A program made the position numbers and the translations under genes. This document shows, piece by piece, positions 1 through 11,000 of a stretch of DNA of 64,000 nucleotides (position 1 is its first letter; each line of letters opens with the position of its first letter). The notes beneath the pieces were generated by a model that was not told the origin of the DNA, did not search any database, and worked only from the letters and a program-made list of their open reading frames with translations. The DNA is from Yamagishiella unicocca (lineage: Eukaryota; Chlorophyta; Chlorophyceae; Chlamydomonadales; Volvocaceae), in assembly GCA_003116995.1 (NCBI GenBank), contig BDSL01000028.1, positions 310,001 through 374,000 of the forward strand. The letters are read 5' to 3'.

Positions 1-680
1 CGTGTGGCTTGACGCCTGCGGCAGTGACAGCAACCCCGCAAGCGGATATGGCCGACCATCTGTGGTTTCCAGTTCAGGGTAGAAACCCGGCATAGCACGT
101 CAACGGTGCTCCGAAAACATCACGACAGGCTACCAGGCTTGCTTTTTATGGCGTACGGCACGGGGTCGGCGCGCTAATGGCCACCCGACGGGCGCCTACG
201 TAGGGTCCAGAGGAAGGACGGGAGTTTGCCGCCGCCGTCCCGCTGCAGGCCCTTACTGTTCCGTACGCATGCTTTCGTACATTGTCGTACATGGCGCCCC
301 TTCCCTCCGCTCACCAACCATCTTCTGGATCTCCAGTTTGATCTCAGCAACAGTCGCAGACAGGCTCGTGTTGATCGTGATGGTGCGGCCAGTCAGGCTT
401 ACGACGAAGATCTGCATCGTCACCGTCACAGTGGCAGTTACTAGCAGTCACTACAGTACGACACCGTCATCGTCACAGTAGCAGTTACTTCAGTACGACA
501 CCGTGCGTGAGTCTGGGCGCACCAAGACGGACAGCAGCCGCACACCGCCGGCCCGTGTTTTTGATTGACCCCCGGGGACAGGAGTTAACCTTACGGAAAA
601 TAGAGTGCTTTCGGCTATTGTTTTCCCTCCACGGTTGCTAAAATGGGTACCTCACAACGGGTAAAAAACAACACCGCATG
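1..680. other. Non-coding, nothing recognised
   Basis: No ORF with a recognisable domain or credible codon bias is seen here. Short plus-strand ORFs at 226-481 overlap in different frames and resemble nothing. The stretch is probably the 3' flank of the RING gene that ends at 681. I found no TGTAA polyadenylation motif on the minus strand. Confidence 0.5.
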
Positions 681-1037
681 TTAGTGCGGTGCGGCCGGGT
701 TTCTGTCTCTTTCGTGTCTCTTCAGCGTCATCACGCCCACCCGCGGCCCCACCTGCGGCCTTCCGTTTCCGCACGCAGCAGTGCTACTGTTGTTGATGTT
801 GGTGTTGATATTGGTGTTGGTGTTGGTGCCCCGCGAGATGTTGGAGCCCTCCAGCAGCGAATAGTTGCGAGGCAACGAGCTCCTCGTGTCAGGGAGAGCT
901 GCGCGGCACACCGGGCAGCAGACGAGACTGGGGTTCCCCAGGCACTGCTGGCACACGGTGTGTCCGCAGGGAGCAACGAGGGGCGTGTGCGCTCTCAGGT
1001 TCCAGCCGCTCAGGCAAACCGGGCAGTCGGTTGCCAT
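681..1037 (-). CDS. RING-finger (C3HC4) protein, probable E3 ubiquitin ligase
   Basis: Short 118-residue protein that begins almost directly with a RING finger. CPVC at residues 5-8 gives the first two ligands, followed by the PCGHTVCQQC core (Cys, His, Cys, Cys) and a final CPVC. This is the C3HC4 pattern that binds two zinc ions and docks an E2 enzyme. The RING is followed by an LPRNYSLLEG stretch, like the LPxNxxLL segment after RINGs in RNF/TRIM-type ligases. The rest is Asn/Thr-rich without a domain. I chose the ATG at 1035-1037 because it has A at -3 and G at +4 and lies just before the RING. The frame stays open upstream to 1211 with Cys/Ser/Asn-rich sequence, so a longer N-terminus or an upstream exon is possible. 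Substrate and location cannot be inferred. Confidence 0.62.
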   Translation of the reverse strand: MATDCPVCLSGWNLRAHTPLVAPCGHTVCQQCLGNPSLVCCPVCRAALPDTRSSLPRNYSLLEGSNISRGTNTNTNINTNINNSSTAACGNGRPQVGPRVGVMTLKRHERDRNPAAPH

Positions 1038-3860
1038 ATTGTCTCCTGTCGTGCTGTTGTTGCTGCAGCAGCAGCAGCTGCTGTTTGTTTGACAAGCTGT
1101 GTTGTAGTAGTAATCGTTGCTCGACTGGTTTTTTGACAAGCTGCAGGATGCTGTCGAAGACCCGCAGCACGGCGGGTAAGTTACAATTACAATCAAGCCA
1201 CCGCTTTTCAAAAAGTGACACGCTCATTGTGCAACCTGACCCACGCAACAAGTCCAACGTGTCTATCGGCCCGCGCTCGGCCCGAGTGGCTCGGCCCTTG
1301 CAGAGCGACCCACGGGTCCGTACCGAGCGGTGTATCTGTCCACAACTAAGAAGCCGTGGCTCTTGCTCACCTCATCTGGGGCTCAGTGATGAGGGAAGAG
1401 TGACGATCCCGCATGTGAAGCTCTGCTTGCGCTTTCGCTCCTTGGACGGCGGCTTTCAGATAACAGCCACAGACTTCGGTCGAGAGGACTTGCTATATGC
1501 TAATCGCAGCCAGTCGGCCTGGGCTTCAGGGACTGATGGCAGTCCTCGACGACCAGGGGAGGGCACTGCCCGCGCGCAGCGGCTCGCGAGGCTGTGTCTT
1601 GTGTACGGCACAATACAGCCGTCAAAAGCGCGGTGCAGCGGCGTCGGCGCCGGAGGCGGTCGGCGCCGCGCAGGAGCCAATGGGGCACGTGGCCGCTTGC
1701 CGTTTCACATAACAAGCATGCAAGGAGTGCTCCCGCTGCGGGACAAAGCACGCTAGGCTCCTCGATGCCGGCCGTTCTTCTCCGACCTCTTCAGTTCGCG
1801 ATGCCGGCCGTTCTTCTCCGACCTCTTCAGTTATAATTTACGGCAGGTACGCCTGCCATGAGTATATCTCACGGATGAAAACGAGCTTCGGTGTGCTCGC
1901 TTGGGCCCCTCAGTATTTCTCCGTCGTCCATCCCTCCCTGGATGCCCAGGAATCTTGTCCAAGTGGCGACCTCCCCTCAGGACCTATCTCAACCGACACA
2001 ACGGTCTCCCTCCTGGCTCCCCAAGCTTTCGCCCAGAGCCTACTGCAGCACCTACCACTACAACTTGCTCCGGAACCCATTCCAACGTGTTCCACTACTC
2101 AGGTATGGTCTGCCTGGGGCTCGCGGGTCGGGACAGCAAAGTCAAAATTTACAGGCTTCAGTCTTGACTCGCGCACACACGCGCAGGGCCGCATCGTCCC
2201 TCATCAACACCAATCCTCGTCATGACACCTCAGACCGCACTCTGCTGCTCTCTCTCGACCCAGCGGGCTCACCTGCCCAACCGCGAGTGCACATATTATA
2301 GCTGCAACCAGCTGCTCTCGCTTCCTCTCACCTTCTCACTAGGACCACAGCACCGAACACAACACCAGTAGGACCGCCCACGTATCACCCCGGGGCCAAA
2401 AAAGGAGAACGGACGCTACTCACGACCAACGAGGTTAAGGCACGGTGTTAGTCATCGCACCTCCTACACCCCCGTCATTAACAACCAACGGCGGGGGAAG
2501 GTGTTAGTTCGGGATTGCAGCACTACAATATCGATATTTAAAGCGCCGGAAATATTAACGCCGGTCAGATCTCAGGGGCTGGTAGGGTCCTTCAGGCGGA
2601 CAGGCCTGCCATACAACAAAGACTGACCACAGGCACTCAGCTGCTCTCACAAACCACCCCGCCGAGCGTCCTGACTGCCGCCACGACGGCGAAGGGGGGG
2701 GACACCAAATACACACGACCACGCGGCCCCCCAGCTCGCGAGGGGGAAAGAGAAAAGATGGCTGATGTGTATGGCCGCCTCAGGAGGATGGGGGAATGAT
2801 GCACTCAACTGCCACAACCCCTGCTCTTCAACGGGCAATCAACGTGTAAATCCGAACTGCAAAAGCTTCTTCAGCGGAGCGAGGCGTCGCCGTTGCTGTT
2901 GAGCGTCAGCGTCAGTTGTGAGCGAAATCGGCTCTGCGGTGTGCTCTGGGGCTCGCCCCCGTCGAGTCCCGGCAGAATACAGCCGCAAAACATCTCCTCA
3001 ACCAGGACCAACGGCCAGACAGCCAGCCAGAACGCCAGACAGCCAGACAGGACAGCGCAAGGGCGCAACGGCGCGCTGCAAGCAGTCCGACTCGCAGATG
3101 CATCGGAATCAACTATACCATCATTCTTCGTACTGTCGTACTGTTCGCGCTTGCGTCTGGCTACCAGATGTCCTATGACCCGCCCCCAAGCGCTACCACT
3201 CATGGCATCACATTCTCCGTTCAAAGCGCTACCACTCATGGCATGATATTCTCCATTCAAAAACTTTTCATGACACGGCTGAAGGGCAGGTTTGCCTTGG
3301 TAGAGGCTGGGCTGGATCGCTGTATAAGCACGGGTTCGAACGCCCGCACCCCCGCAGCCTGCTCAACAACCGCGTCCAGGGAGCCAATCCAGCCCCCCTC
3401 CCTCACGCAGGGACGAGGACATAACAAGCATAACCGACCAACCGAACACACCAAATCAACCAACCAATAACACAACGACCAACGGACAAGGACCATCGCA
3501 CAACAGACGAAGCCTCCCGGAACGAAGCCGCTACACAGGCCTCTGCCGCGAGTTCCTGCGCCACCAGCAGCCCCCCTCCCCCACCACCACGATGATGGCG
3601 AAAAACGCATGGCACCGCGGGGGGAAAGGGCTGGGGCCTGCTCCCGAGGCACCTCGAACCTGCGACTCGGGCAGACAACAGCCGATCGCGCATCCGATGC
3701 TACCGACCTAATAATCTTCTTCGGCGCGCCTGTCTGTCTGTCTGTCTCTGCATCTCGGCCCGCAGCCGCAGCAGCGCGGGGCCGCCGTGGCTGACCCCTC
3801 CTGCATAGTTATCCGGAGCCGCCCCTATCATAGCGCAGCGGCAAGTGGTAGCAGGGGCGC
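1038..3860. other. Long intergenic stretch, no gene recognised
   Basis: The 2.8 kb between the RING gene and the desaturase 3' end holds many overlapping short ORFs in all frames, none with a domain. It should include the RING promoter on the left and the desaturase 3' UTR on the right. A CTGT microsatellite sits near 3728-3747. A GGTTCGAAC at about 3332 resembles a tRNA T-loop, but I could not build a tRNA around it. Confidence 0.5.
1763..1834. repeat. 36-bp direct tandem duplication
   Basis: Two consecutive copies of a 36-bp unit beginning CGATGCCGGCCGTTCTTC. The copies look identical, so the duplication is recent. It lies in non-coding DNA. Confidence 0.85.
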
Positions 3861-6295
3861 TTAGGCGGCGGCCACGGCCGGCTTGTTGAAGGCGAGACGC
3901 GCCTTCTGGCGCTCGGTCGGGAGCTTGATGTTGCTGGCTAGGCCCAGCTTCTCCAGCAGGCAAACCATGCCCCACGTCATGTCCACCTGCCACCACTCGA
4001 AGCCGTGGCGCGCAGAGAACTCGAATGCGTGGTGGTTGTTGTGCCATCCCTCGCCGAATGCCAGGATGCCGACCCACCAGTTGTTCTTCGACAGGTCACC
4101 CGTGTTGTAGTCCTGCCAAGCGAGGCGCACACGCACACACGCAAATGTTCGGGGATCAGGAGGGTTAGCAACTCGGCATGCCAGCCTTTCTACCTTTCCC
4201 GCCTCCTTCCTTCCCAAACGCCCTGCCTTCCCTGTCGCCAGCTCCGAACAATCCACCACCGTTTACCCGCCTCCCTCGCCGCCTTCCTCGCTCCCCATCC
4301 CTCTCTTCAAATACACACACGCACACACACACGCACACATGCTCGCTCACGCACACATGCACACGCGGCCTCACCTGGTATCCCCAGCAATGCGACGCCG
4401 AGTTCACGAACCAGGTGATGTGCCAGACCCAGACCATCCTGAGCGCGCCACCCCAGACCATAGCCGGGAAGCCGCCAGCCTTGGGTGCGCACACGGGTTG
4501 GGGGAGAGAGGGGCGGATGTCAGGCTCGTGCAAGGAGAGGTAGACCGTGGCTGGAGTACCCAGGAGGCGCTGCTGCTCGTCCTCCTTTCAACCAACAACT
4601 GCTGGCCGGTCAGCCCACCGAGGCTCCCCACGGCGAGGCCGTGACCGCCCTCCCTCCCCGGACCGCCTCACTTCCCTCCACCTCCCTCCACCATCGCATC
4701 AGGTGCCATTCCCACTATAACAACACCAGCCAATGCCCCTTGCAAGCACCCGCGCGGCCCGAGCTATGCAACCTCACCACCCGATCCTCCCGCCTTAGTC
4801 CCCCCCCTTGCCCCCGTCCCCGGCCCCACCAGGTAGAGCAGGGCGAACTGCGCGACGACGTGCCAGCCGTAGGTGTCCCGCAGGAAGCGGTAGTACCACT
4901 GGCTCTCCAGGTCGTCCGCGTTGGAGCGGTTGGATACACGCTCCATGGTGGCCTGTGGCAGGGCGGGAGGACGCACATGAGACGCGGCAGGGAGGGCAGC
5001 TGTCGGGAGGTGTCCAGTGCGGTGAGGATCCGACAACAAGGCCGCTGTCAGGAGGCAGGGCCGTCGCAGACTGGCTGTCCTCCTCCTCCTCCTCCCCGTC
5101 CCCTGAGGGTCATCCAACAGCAAGCACCTGCTGTCGATCCCCTCTCGCCCACCTCGCCACTGCCTAGCACTGCCTACCGCGTTACTTCAAAACTCTCGAG
5201 ACCCCCCCATGATTGACCTTTGGCCAACCTCCCTGGACCACAGCCTCTCCCGTGACCGAAGCCCCCCCTCCCCCAGCCCCCGTCCTCCCCCCCCTTCCGC
5301 AGCGCCCGTCTGCCCCCCCTCACGTTGTTATCCAGCAGCCAGCCCATGTGGCTCCAGAAGAAGCCCTCGTACGGCGAGTGCGGGTCCAGTGGGGTGTCCG
5401 TGTGCAGGTGGTGGTACCGGTGGCTGCTAGCCCACTCCAGAGGGTCTCCCTGCAATGTGATATGGTTACAGAAGAGAACCGGTTATAATTGGGGGGAAGA
5501 GGCGGGCAAATGAGGAGGCGGGCACATATCAGGACATCATCACCCACCCCAGCCTCTGCTCCGTGTCCCATACCCGTCATCGGAGTTGTATCCCTACCTC
5601 GGATTCCCCGATGTGCCAAAAGTTGCCAACCCATCATCAAAACCTTGATTCGCTAAATGCGCCACCCTCTAGCACCAGCATACCCGCCCCCTCACCCCCT
5701 GCCCCCTCACCTGTACGGCGAGTACGCCGCAGTACGCCAGCACGTACTCCAGCCACTTGGGCGTGGTGAACGACTTGTGGCTGAGCTGGCGGTGGTACGA
5801 CAGCGTGATGCCGAGGCAACCCGTCACAAAGTACGACCCGAGGAACAAGCCGACCATTTCCCATGAGAAGGTGAAGGGCGCCGCGAGTGCTAGCAAGTGC
5901 ATCCCGCCGATGAAGCCGGTGTAATACATGTCCGTGGTATTCCAATCACGGCCCAGGAATTGGCGCTTGCCTACAGTGTGCACGTCAGAGAGGAGGACTT
6001 GGCCAGCGCCAGGCACCGTGGCCTGCGCCTCCTTGCTCGGCTTGGGCACAATCTTCTTGGGGTTGAGGGGCTTATTGCTGAAGAGCTCGTCGTACTGTTG
6101 GCTGTACGACATGTTGGCCCAGCGGGTGGCGTCGGCGGCGGGGTTCTCCGGTGGGCTGGTGGACATCGGCACGGCCACCTCCGCGACCCTGGGTGGTTGG
6201 GTGGTTGGGGACAAGCGGGGGGAGGAAGGTGAGAGGAAGTTGGGGCAGGAGGCAACGAAAACGCCAGGTGGTGCGAGAGCAGGTTGGACCGCCAA
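3861..6295 (-). CDS. Membrane fatty-acid desaturase (acyl-CoA/acyl-lipid delta-9-type, ADS/FAD5-like)
   Basis: Five exons: 5711-6295, 5324-5449, 4830-4952, 4375-4479 and 3861-4112. All are multiples of three and give 396 residues. The protein would insert a double bond into a fatty-acyl chain using a di-iron centre held by membrane histidines. All three boxes are present: HRQLSH (HX4H) in exon 1, HRYHH (HX2HH) in exon 2 and HNNHH (HX2HH) in the last exon. The stretches TWFVNSASHCWG and GEGWHNNHHAFEFSARHG are diagnostic of the stearoyl-CoA/ADS family. Hydrophobic segments precede box 1 and lie in exons 3-4. The start is uncertain: a good acceptor (CCCAG) at about 6193 could join an upstream transit-peptide exon, as expected for a plastid FAD5-type enzyme; otherwise ATG 6295 is used. 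Plastid versus ER location and double-bond position are not decided by sequence. Confidence 0.93.
4311..4363. repeat. (CA)n microsatellite in desaturase intron 4
   Basis: ACAC/GCACAC dinucleotide-rich run inside the intron 4113-4374, close to the donor of exon 4. Confidence 0.8.
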
Positions 6296-8025
6296 ACCAA
6301 CTGCGTTGCTGGAACCGCAAGCGAGACACTCCGACGTTCACTGAACGGAGTTCATGTGATGCGTTCCGACGTGGCGACTGTGCTGATAGGACACTCCAAG
6401 GAAAGCGCGGACAGGATGCTGCTGCACCGGAAAAGGTTGTGTGCTTTCGCAAGACAGGGAGCAATGGATTGTGAAAGCGAAGTTTCGTGCAAGGTGGACA
6501 GCACAGGTCAGCACATAGCCTAACAAGAAGCTGCGCATAGAGCTTCCAACAGCAAATTCCGAGCGTTATTCCGGTTGAAATGCATATCGGAATGTATTAA
6601 GCATAGCAATCCACACGCCGAAGGCGGCGCGGGTTCTCAACGACCCGCCCTGGCGTTGTGAGCTAGGCTGCAAGCGTTTCGCGCAACCACGCCCAGCGCG
6701 TAAGAGTTGATACTAGCCAAGGTTTGCTGTATTGCGATGAAATGCGCCTGAGGTGCTGACCAGCGCATGACGCTTGCTGCAACGGCGGACCAGTGTGATG
6801 GCGACACACTTGCGGCGCCGTCTCGGCACACCCTTGGCTTCACATCGCTGTTGGCCCCACTAGGAGACCTTCAAATACAGTGGATCCCACTAGCGTTTTA
6901 CACTCCGGCAAAAGTTGCCTACAGCGACACGCATGACGGATTGCCAAGCGACCCAAACGCGACCGTTGAGCAAAATAGCAGCTATGCTAAGGGCCGGGCA
7001 CAATCGACCATTATGTCCATAAATTGCGCTTTAAGTCATGTCAATGGAACCTGAGGCTGCAGGGTTGCCACGTAGATAGGGGGTGCGATGCCTTGGGTCG
7101 CTAAACGCCCACATAACGCCAACTCACCGACTTGAGACATCGCGCTGCTGGCCCACTGGAGAAGTAATCGATTGACGATGGTGCGTGAGCACGAGTGGCC
7201 GGCCCAGGGGGCGCGCCACGGGTCCCTGGCACCGGCCCAGCCGCAAGCCGGCAGGCTGCTGCAGTGGCGCCATATCAACTGGTTGCTGTTTCGCGATTGC
7301 AATTACCACAGAGGGCCACCCTTGCGAGCAACTTGAAGTCACCCGCTGCGAGAAGCCCACGTGGAAAGCGCCGCGTCCGAGTCGATTGGCTGCCTTTCCT
7401 TCACTTGCACGCGCGCTCCTTTGCCGTGGGGCTTGATGTCACAATGGTGTATGGAGCGAGTTGTAATTGAACAAAGCTCTAGAAACGCGGGTTTGTTCCA
7501 GCCGTGTGGCTGTGGTGCGCGACCGAGCGTTGTCTTACAGAGCTTGTGAGTGCAAAGGAGGACCTGCGCGGCCCAGCTATGCGACCGGTACCGGAAATTG
7601 TACCAGCAGAGTGAAAGTGACGACTTTTTGGAGGGGGACACCAAAATGTACGTCGACGTGTGGATCGCGAGTGGCCGAGATCTGCAAACCAACAAGAGCC
7701 ATTGGTGGCCTTGCAAGCCACGCAAGCACTGCATTGAAAAGCTGTCTGCGTTTCAAGCATTGTATCAGTTTCCGTCGTCTTCAATACTCCTTGGCCAACG
7801 TTTCAGCGTCTACAATATGCGCAAGCGAACCCCTGCACATACACCGTTTACGCACCTCCTGATAAAATACAAGCGAGCTATGTGCCTGTTCCTAAGGCCT
7901 CGTAAAGCGCGACAAATTTTCTACACCAACCCTGAAACGACCAGCTGATTTGCATACAAACCGCGAGTCATGGCCGCTGCTCGCCGCAATTGTCTGCAGC
8001 TTGGCGCTAGTTCGCTTACACACTT
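6296..8025. other. Intergenic: desaturase upstream region and FANCJ 3' flank
   Basis: 1.7 kb of lower-GC DNA without a recognisable gene. Both neighbours are on the minus strand, so the left part should hold the desaturase promoter, or a first exon near 6340-6460, and the right part the FANCJ 3' UTR. A minus-strand TGTAA occurs at 8016-8020, only a few bases after the FANCJ stop. A plus-strand ORF at 7550-7948 has no recognisable domain. Confidence 0.5.
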
Positions 8026-11000
8026 CTAACCACACACAAAATCACTAGCATCATCGTTGTCCTCAAACGACTCCCAAACATGGTTGCTTGCCGCGGTGGC
8101 CCCTTGCTGCAAGCGATTCCTCTTGCTCGCCGCCTCCCGCGCGCGGTCAGAAGTCAGCCGCTTCATAGGTCGCAGCGCGGCGCCTACGTCGCCACTTGCG
8201 CTGCCACCGACTGCCTGCTGCCGCTGACCAGCCACAAAGCCCGTACAGCTGATCGGTGCGCTGCTAACGGTTTTTCCGTCTTTAGCCCCCCGGTGATACT
8301 GGCCATCTGCCCAAGAGCCTCTTCCGCCTGCCTCCGGCCTCGGGGCCCCCCCCGAGCTGCCCGGTCCGGAGCCGCCTGACGTCAGCTGCTGCGGCGGCAC
8401 AACCGGTCCGTGTGTCCCCTCCTGGTCCTTCGTCAATTCCAGCCGGTGATGGCCGCCCTCCGCCAGCCTGCTGCTGCCGCTACTGCTCCACAGCTGTTGC
8501 TGCTGTCCTCGCGAATGCCCATACTGCTGCTGCTCTTGCTGCTGCTGTTGCTGCTGCGGCGGTTGCGGCGGTGCCGCAGGCGTCGACCAGCCTCCGCCCT
8601 CCGCGCGCACCGCCCCGCTGCCGCCTCCCCGCTGCTGCCACCCCGCCGACTGCTGCCACCCCGCCGACTGCTGCGCCTGTGGCCATGGCTGGTGTTGCTG
8701 TTGTTGTTGCTGCTGCTGCTGTAGTTGCTGCTGATGCTGTTGTTTTTGCTGCGGCGGCGGCGGCAGGGGAGCCCCAGCGTGAGGCCAGGGCGAAGAGGAA
8801 TGCCCGCCGCCTGGGGCTTGTGGGAACAGCGAGCCCCCAGTTGGCGCTCCAGGGCTGGTACCCATGTGCGACTGGCCCGGGGGGGGCTGCCCATGCGCCT
8901 GCCCATGCATCTGGCCCTGGGCAGCAGGCGGTTCCGACCCATGATGGTGGTGGTGGTGGTGGTGAGGGGGCGCAGCGGGAGGCGGCGTACCGGCAGGCCC
9001 CGCGTCTCGTGGAGGCAGCCGCTGCTCCACGGCCCCAGTTGCCGGCCTCTGCCCCTGCTGCTGCCCCTGCCCCTGCTGCTGCCCCTGCCACTGTCCACTT
9101 GGACCCTGCCACCGCAGCTGCTGGCCTTCAACAGGCTGTTGTTGCTGCTGCTGCTGGCCCTGCCACTGCGTATGCTGCGTATACTGCTGCTGCCATTGCG
9201 GGTGTGCCTGCTGTTCCTGCCGGTGCTGTTGGTGGCCCTGCCCTGATGCCTGCGGTTGCTGCACACATTGCTGTTGCCACTGCAGCTGCTGGCCTTGCGC
9301 AGGCTGTTGTTGCTGCTGGACCTGCCCCTGCTGCTGCCCCTGCCACTGTCCACTTGGACCCTGCCACTGCTGTTGCTGGCCTTCAACAGGCTGTTGCTGC
9401 TGCCACTGCTGCTGGCCCTGCCACGGTGCCTGCTCATGTCCTCCTGGACTCTGACACCTCTGCGCTTGAACGTGCAATTGCTGTTGTAAATGCTGTTGTT
9501 GCTGTTGGCTCTGCCAGTGCTGCCGATCCTGTCCTTCCGGACTAGGGTGCTGTTGCTGCTGTTGCTGCTGTTGCTGCTGTTGCTGCTGTTGCTGCTGTTG
9601 CTGCTGTTGTTGCTGCTGTTGCTGCTGTTGCTGCTGCTGTTGCTGCGCAGCACCCACAACCAGAGACTTGTCGGGCCCCAGGGGCCCAGGGGGCAGCTGC
9701 TGCTGCTGATGGAGCCACGTGGGAGCTGCCGGGTGCGCCCACGTGGGGGGCTGGGGCGACTGGTACGGTGCAGCGGCGGGCTGGGGGGTGAGCGGCAGGC
9801 TCCGACTGACCGCACACGAGTCGAAGCCGACGCAGCCGCCGTAGCTGCCGCCAGCTCCACCTCCTCCGGTTGCTGGCAGCCCCGGAACCCCCTCGGCTGG
9901 TGGCTGCTGGTGCGGCGGCGTGGATTGCTGCCGCTGCTGCTGGTGCTGCTGCGGGACCTCTGCTGCCACGTTGTGCCCCGTCCTTGGCGGGGGGGTCGGA
10001 AGTTGGTGCAGCTGCTGCGGATGAGGATGCGGGTTCGGGTTGAAGGTGGAGAAGGACGGCGGCAGGGGCCGGCTAGGACCGGAAGGCCCGGGGCCGCCCA
10101 GCGGTAGCGGATGGTACTGCTGCGTGGCCTGCTGCGTCACCTGCATCTGAGCGCTGCACGGCTGCTGGCCGCCGCCGCCGCCACGCACGGCTGCGGCGGC
10201 GCCTGTTGCGCCGCCGCCACAGCAGGCCGCGGGCTGTGTGCAGGGCTTCTCCTGCGGTCCCGCGGCGCCCGCTCCGCAGCAGCCGGGCCCCACAGCCGCC
10301 TCCACCACCGCTTTTGCGGCTGGGTGCGCTGTCTGTAACGCCCGCGGGAAGAAGGAGGCGATGGACCTCTGGGGTGCGGCGCTGCCGGCTGGGCTGGGCC
10401 TACGGCCTGGCGTTGCCGCTGCCTGCGTCGCAGCAAGCCGGAAGCGCTCGAATGGGCCGCCGCTGCCGCTGCCGCCGGCGCCGCCGCCCTTCTCCTTGGC
10501 CATGTCTGGCGGCGGCGCCACGTCTTCCTCATACAGCAAGTCCAACCCGCCCTTGCCGCCCTTGCAGCACACCCTCGGCCGGACCAGCTCGGTGCGGGCG
10601 GCTGCGCCGCACGCGGGGGCCGCAGCCCCGGGCGCCACCCAGGTCTCCAGCTGCTTGTTGCCGCTGGGAGGCAGCGCGGCTGTGGCGGTGGCGGCTGTGG
10701 CGGCCGCGGGCGCCACGCCCTCGGCGGGATCCTGCGGCTGCGGCTGTGGGGGCGGCGGCCGCGGCGGGTCTGCAGTGAGGCTCTTGCAGAAGGTCTCCAG
10801 CTCGGCGATGCTGGAGTCGAAGCTCTCGTGGACCTGGAGAGCTCCAGGGAGAGGGAGGGGGAGGGAGTTGGGCGACGTGTGTGTGTGTGTGTGTGCAGCT
10901 GGGGAGCGGAGGAAACCCGTTTATACAATATTGTAAACGGAGGAGGTATACTAGCCAGCGATAATTTTGAAAATTCCGTTTGAGCTGGTATGCCGGAAAG

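Noticed and set aside
3310..3365. Possible tRNA gene (GGTTCGAAC motif)
   Set aside because: No acceptor stem, D-arm or anticodon arm could be paired around the T-loop-like sequence.
7550..7948. 132-codon plus-strand ORF
   Set aside because: No recognisable domain, low-GC context and no splice partners. Kept only as a chance ORF.
8412..9545. Plus-strand Ala/Leu-rich ORFs opposite the FANCJ tail
   Set aside because: Antisense shadows of the CAG/CAA-rich exon. They have no domain and composition is explained by the repeat.
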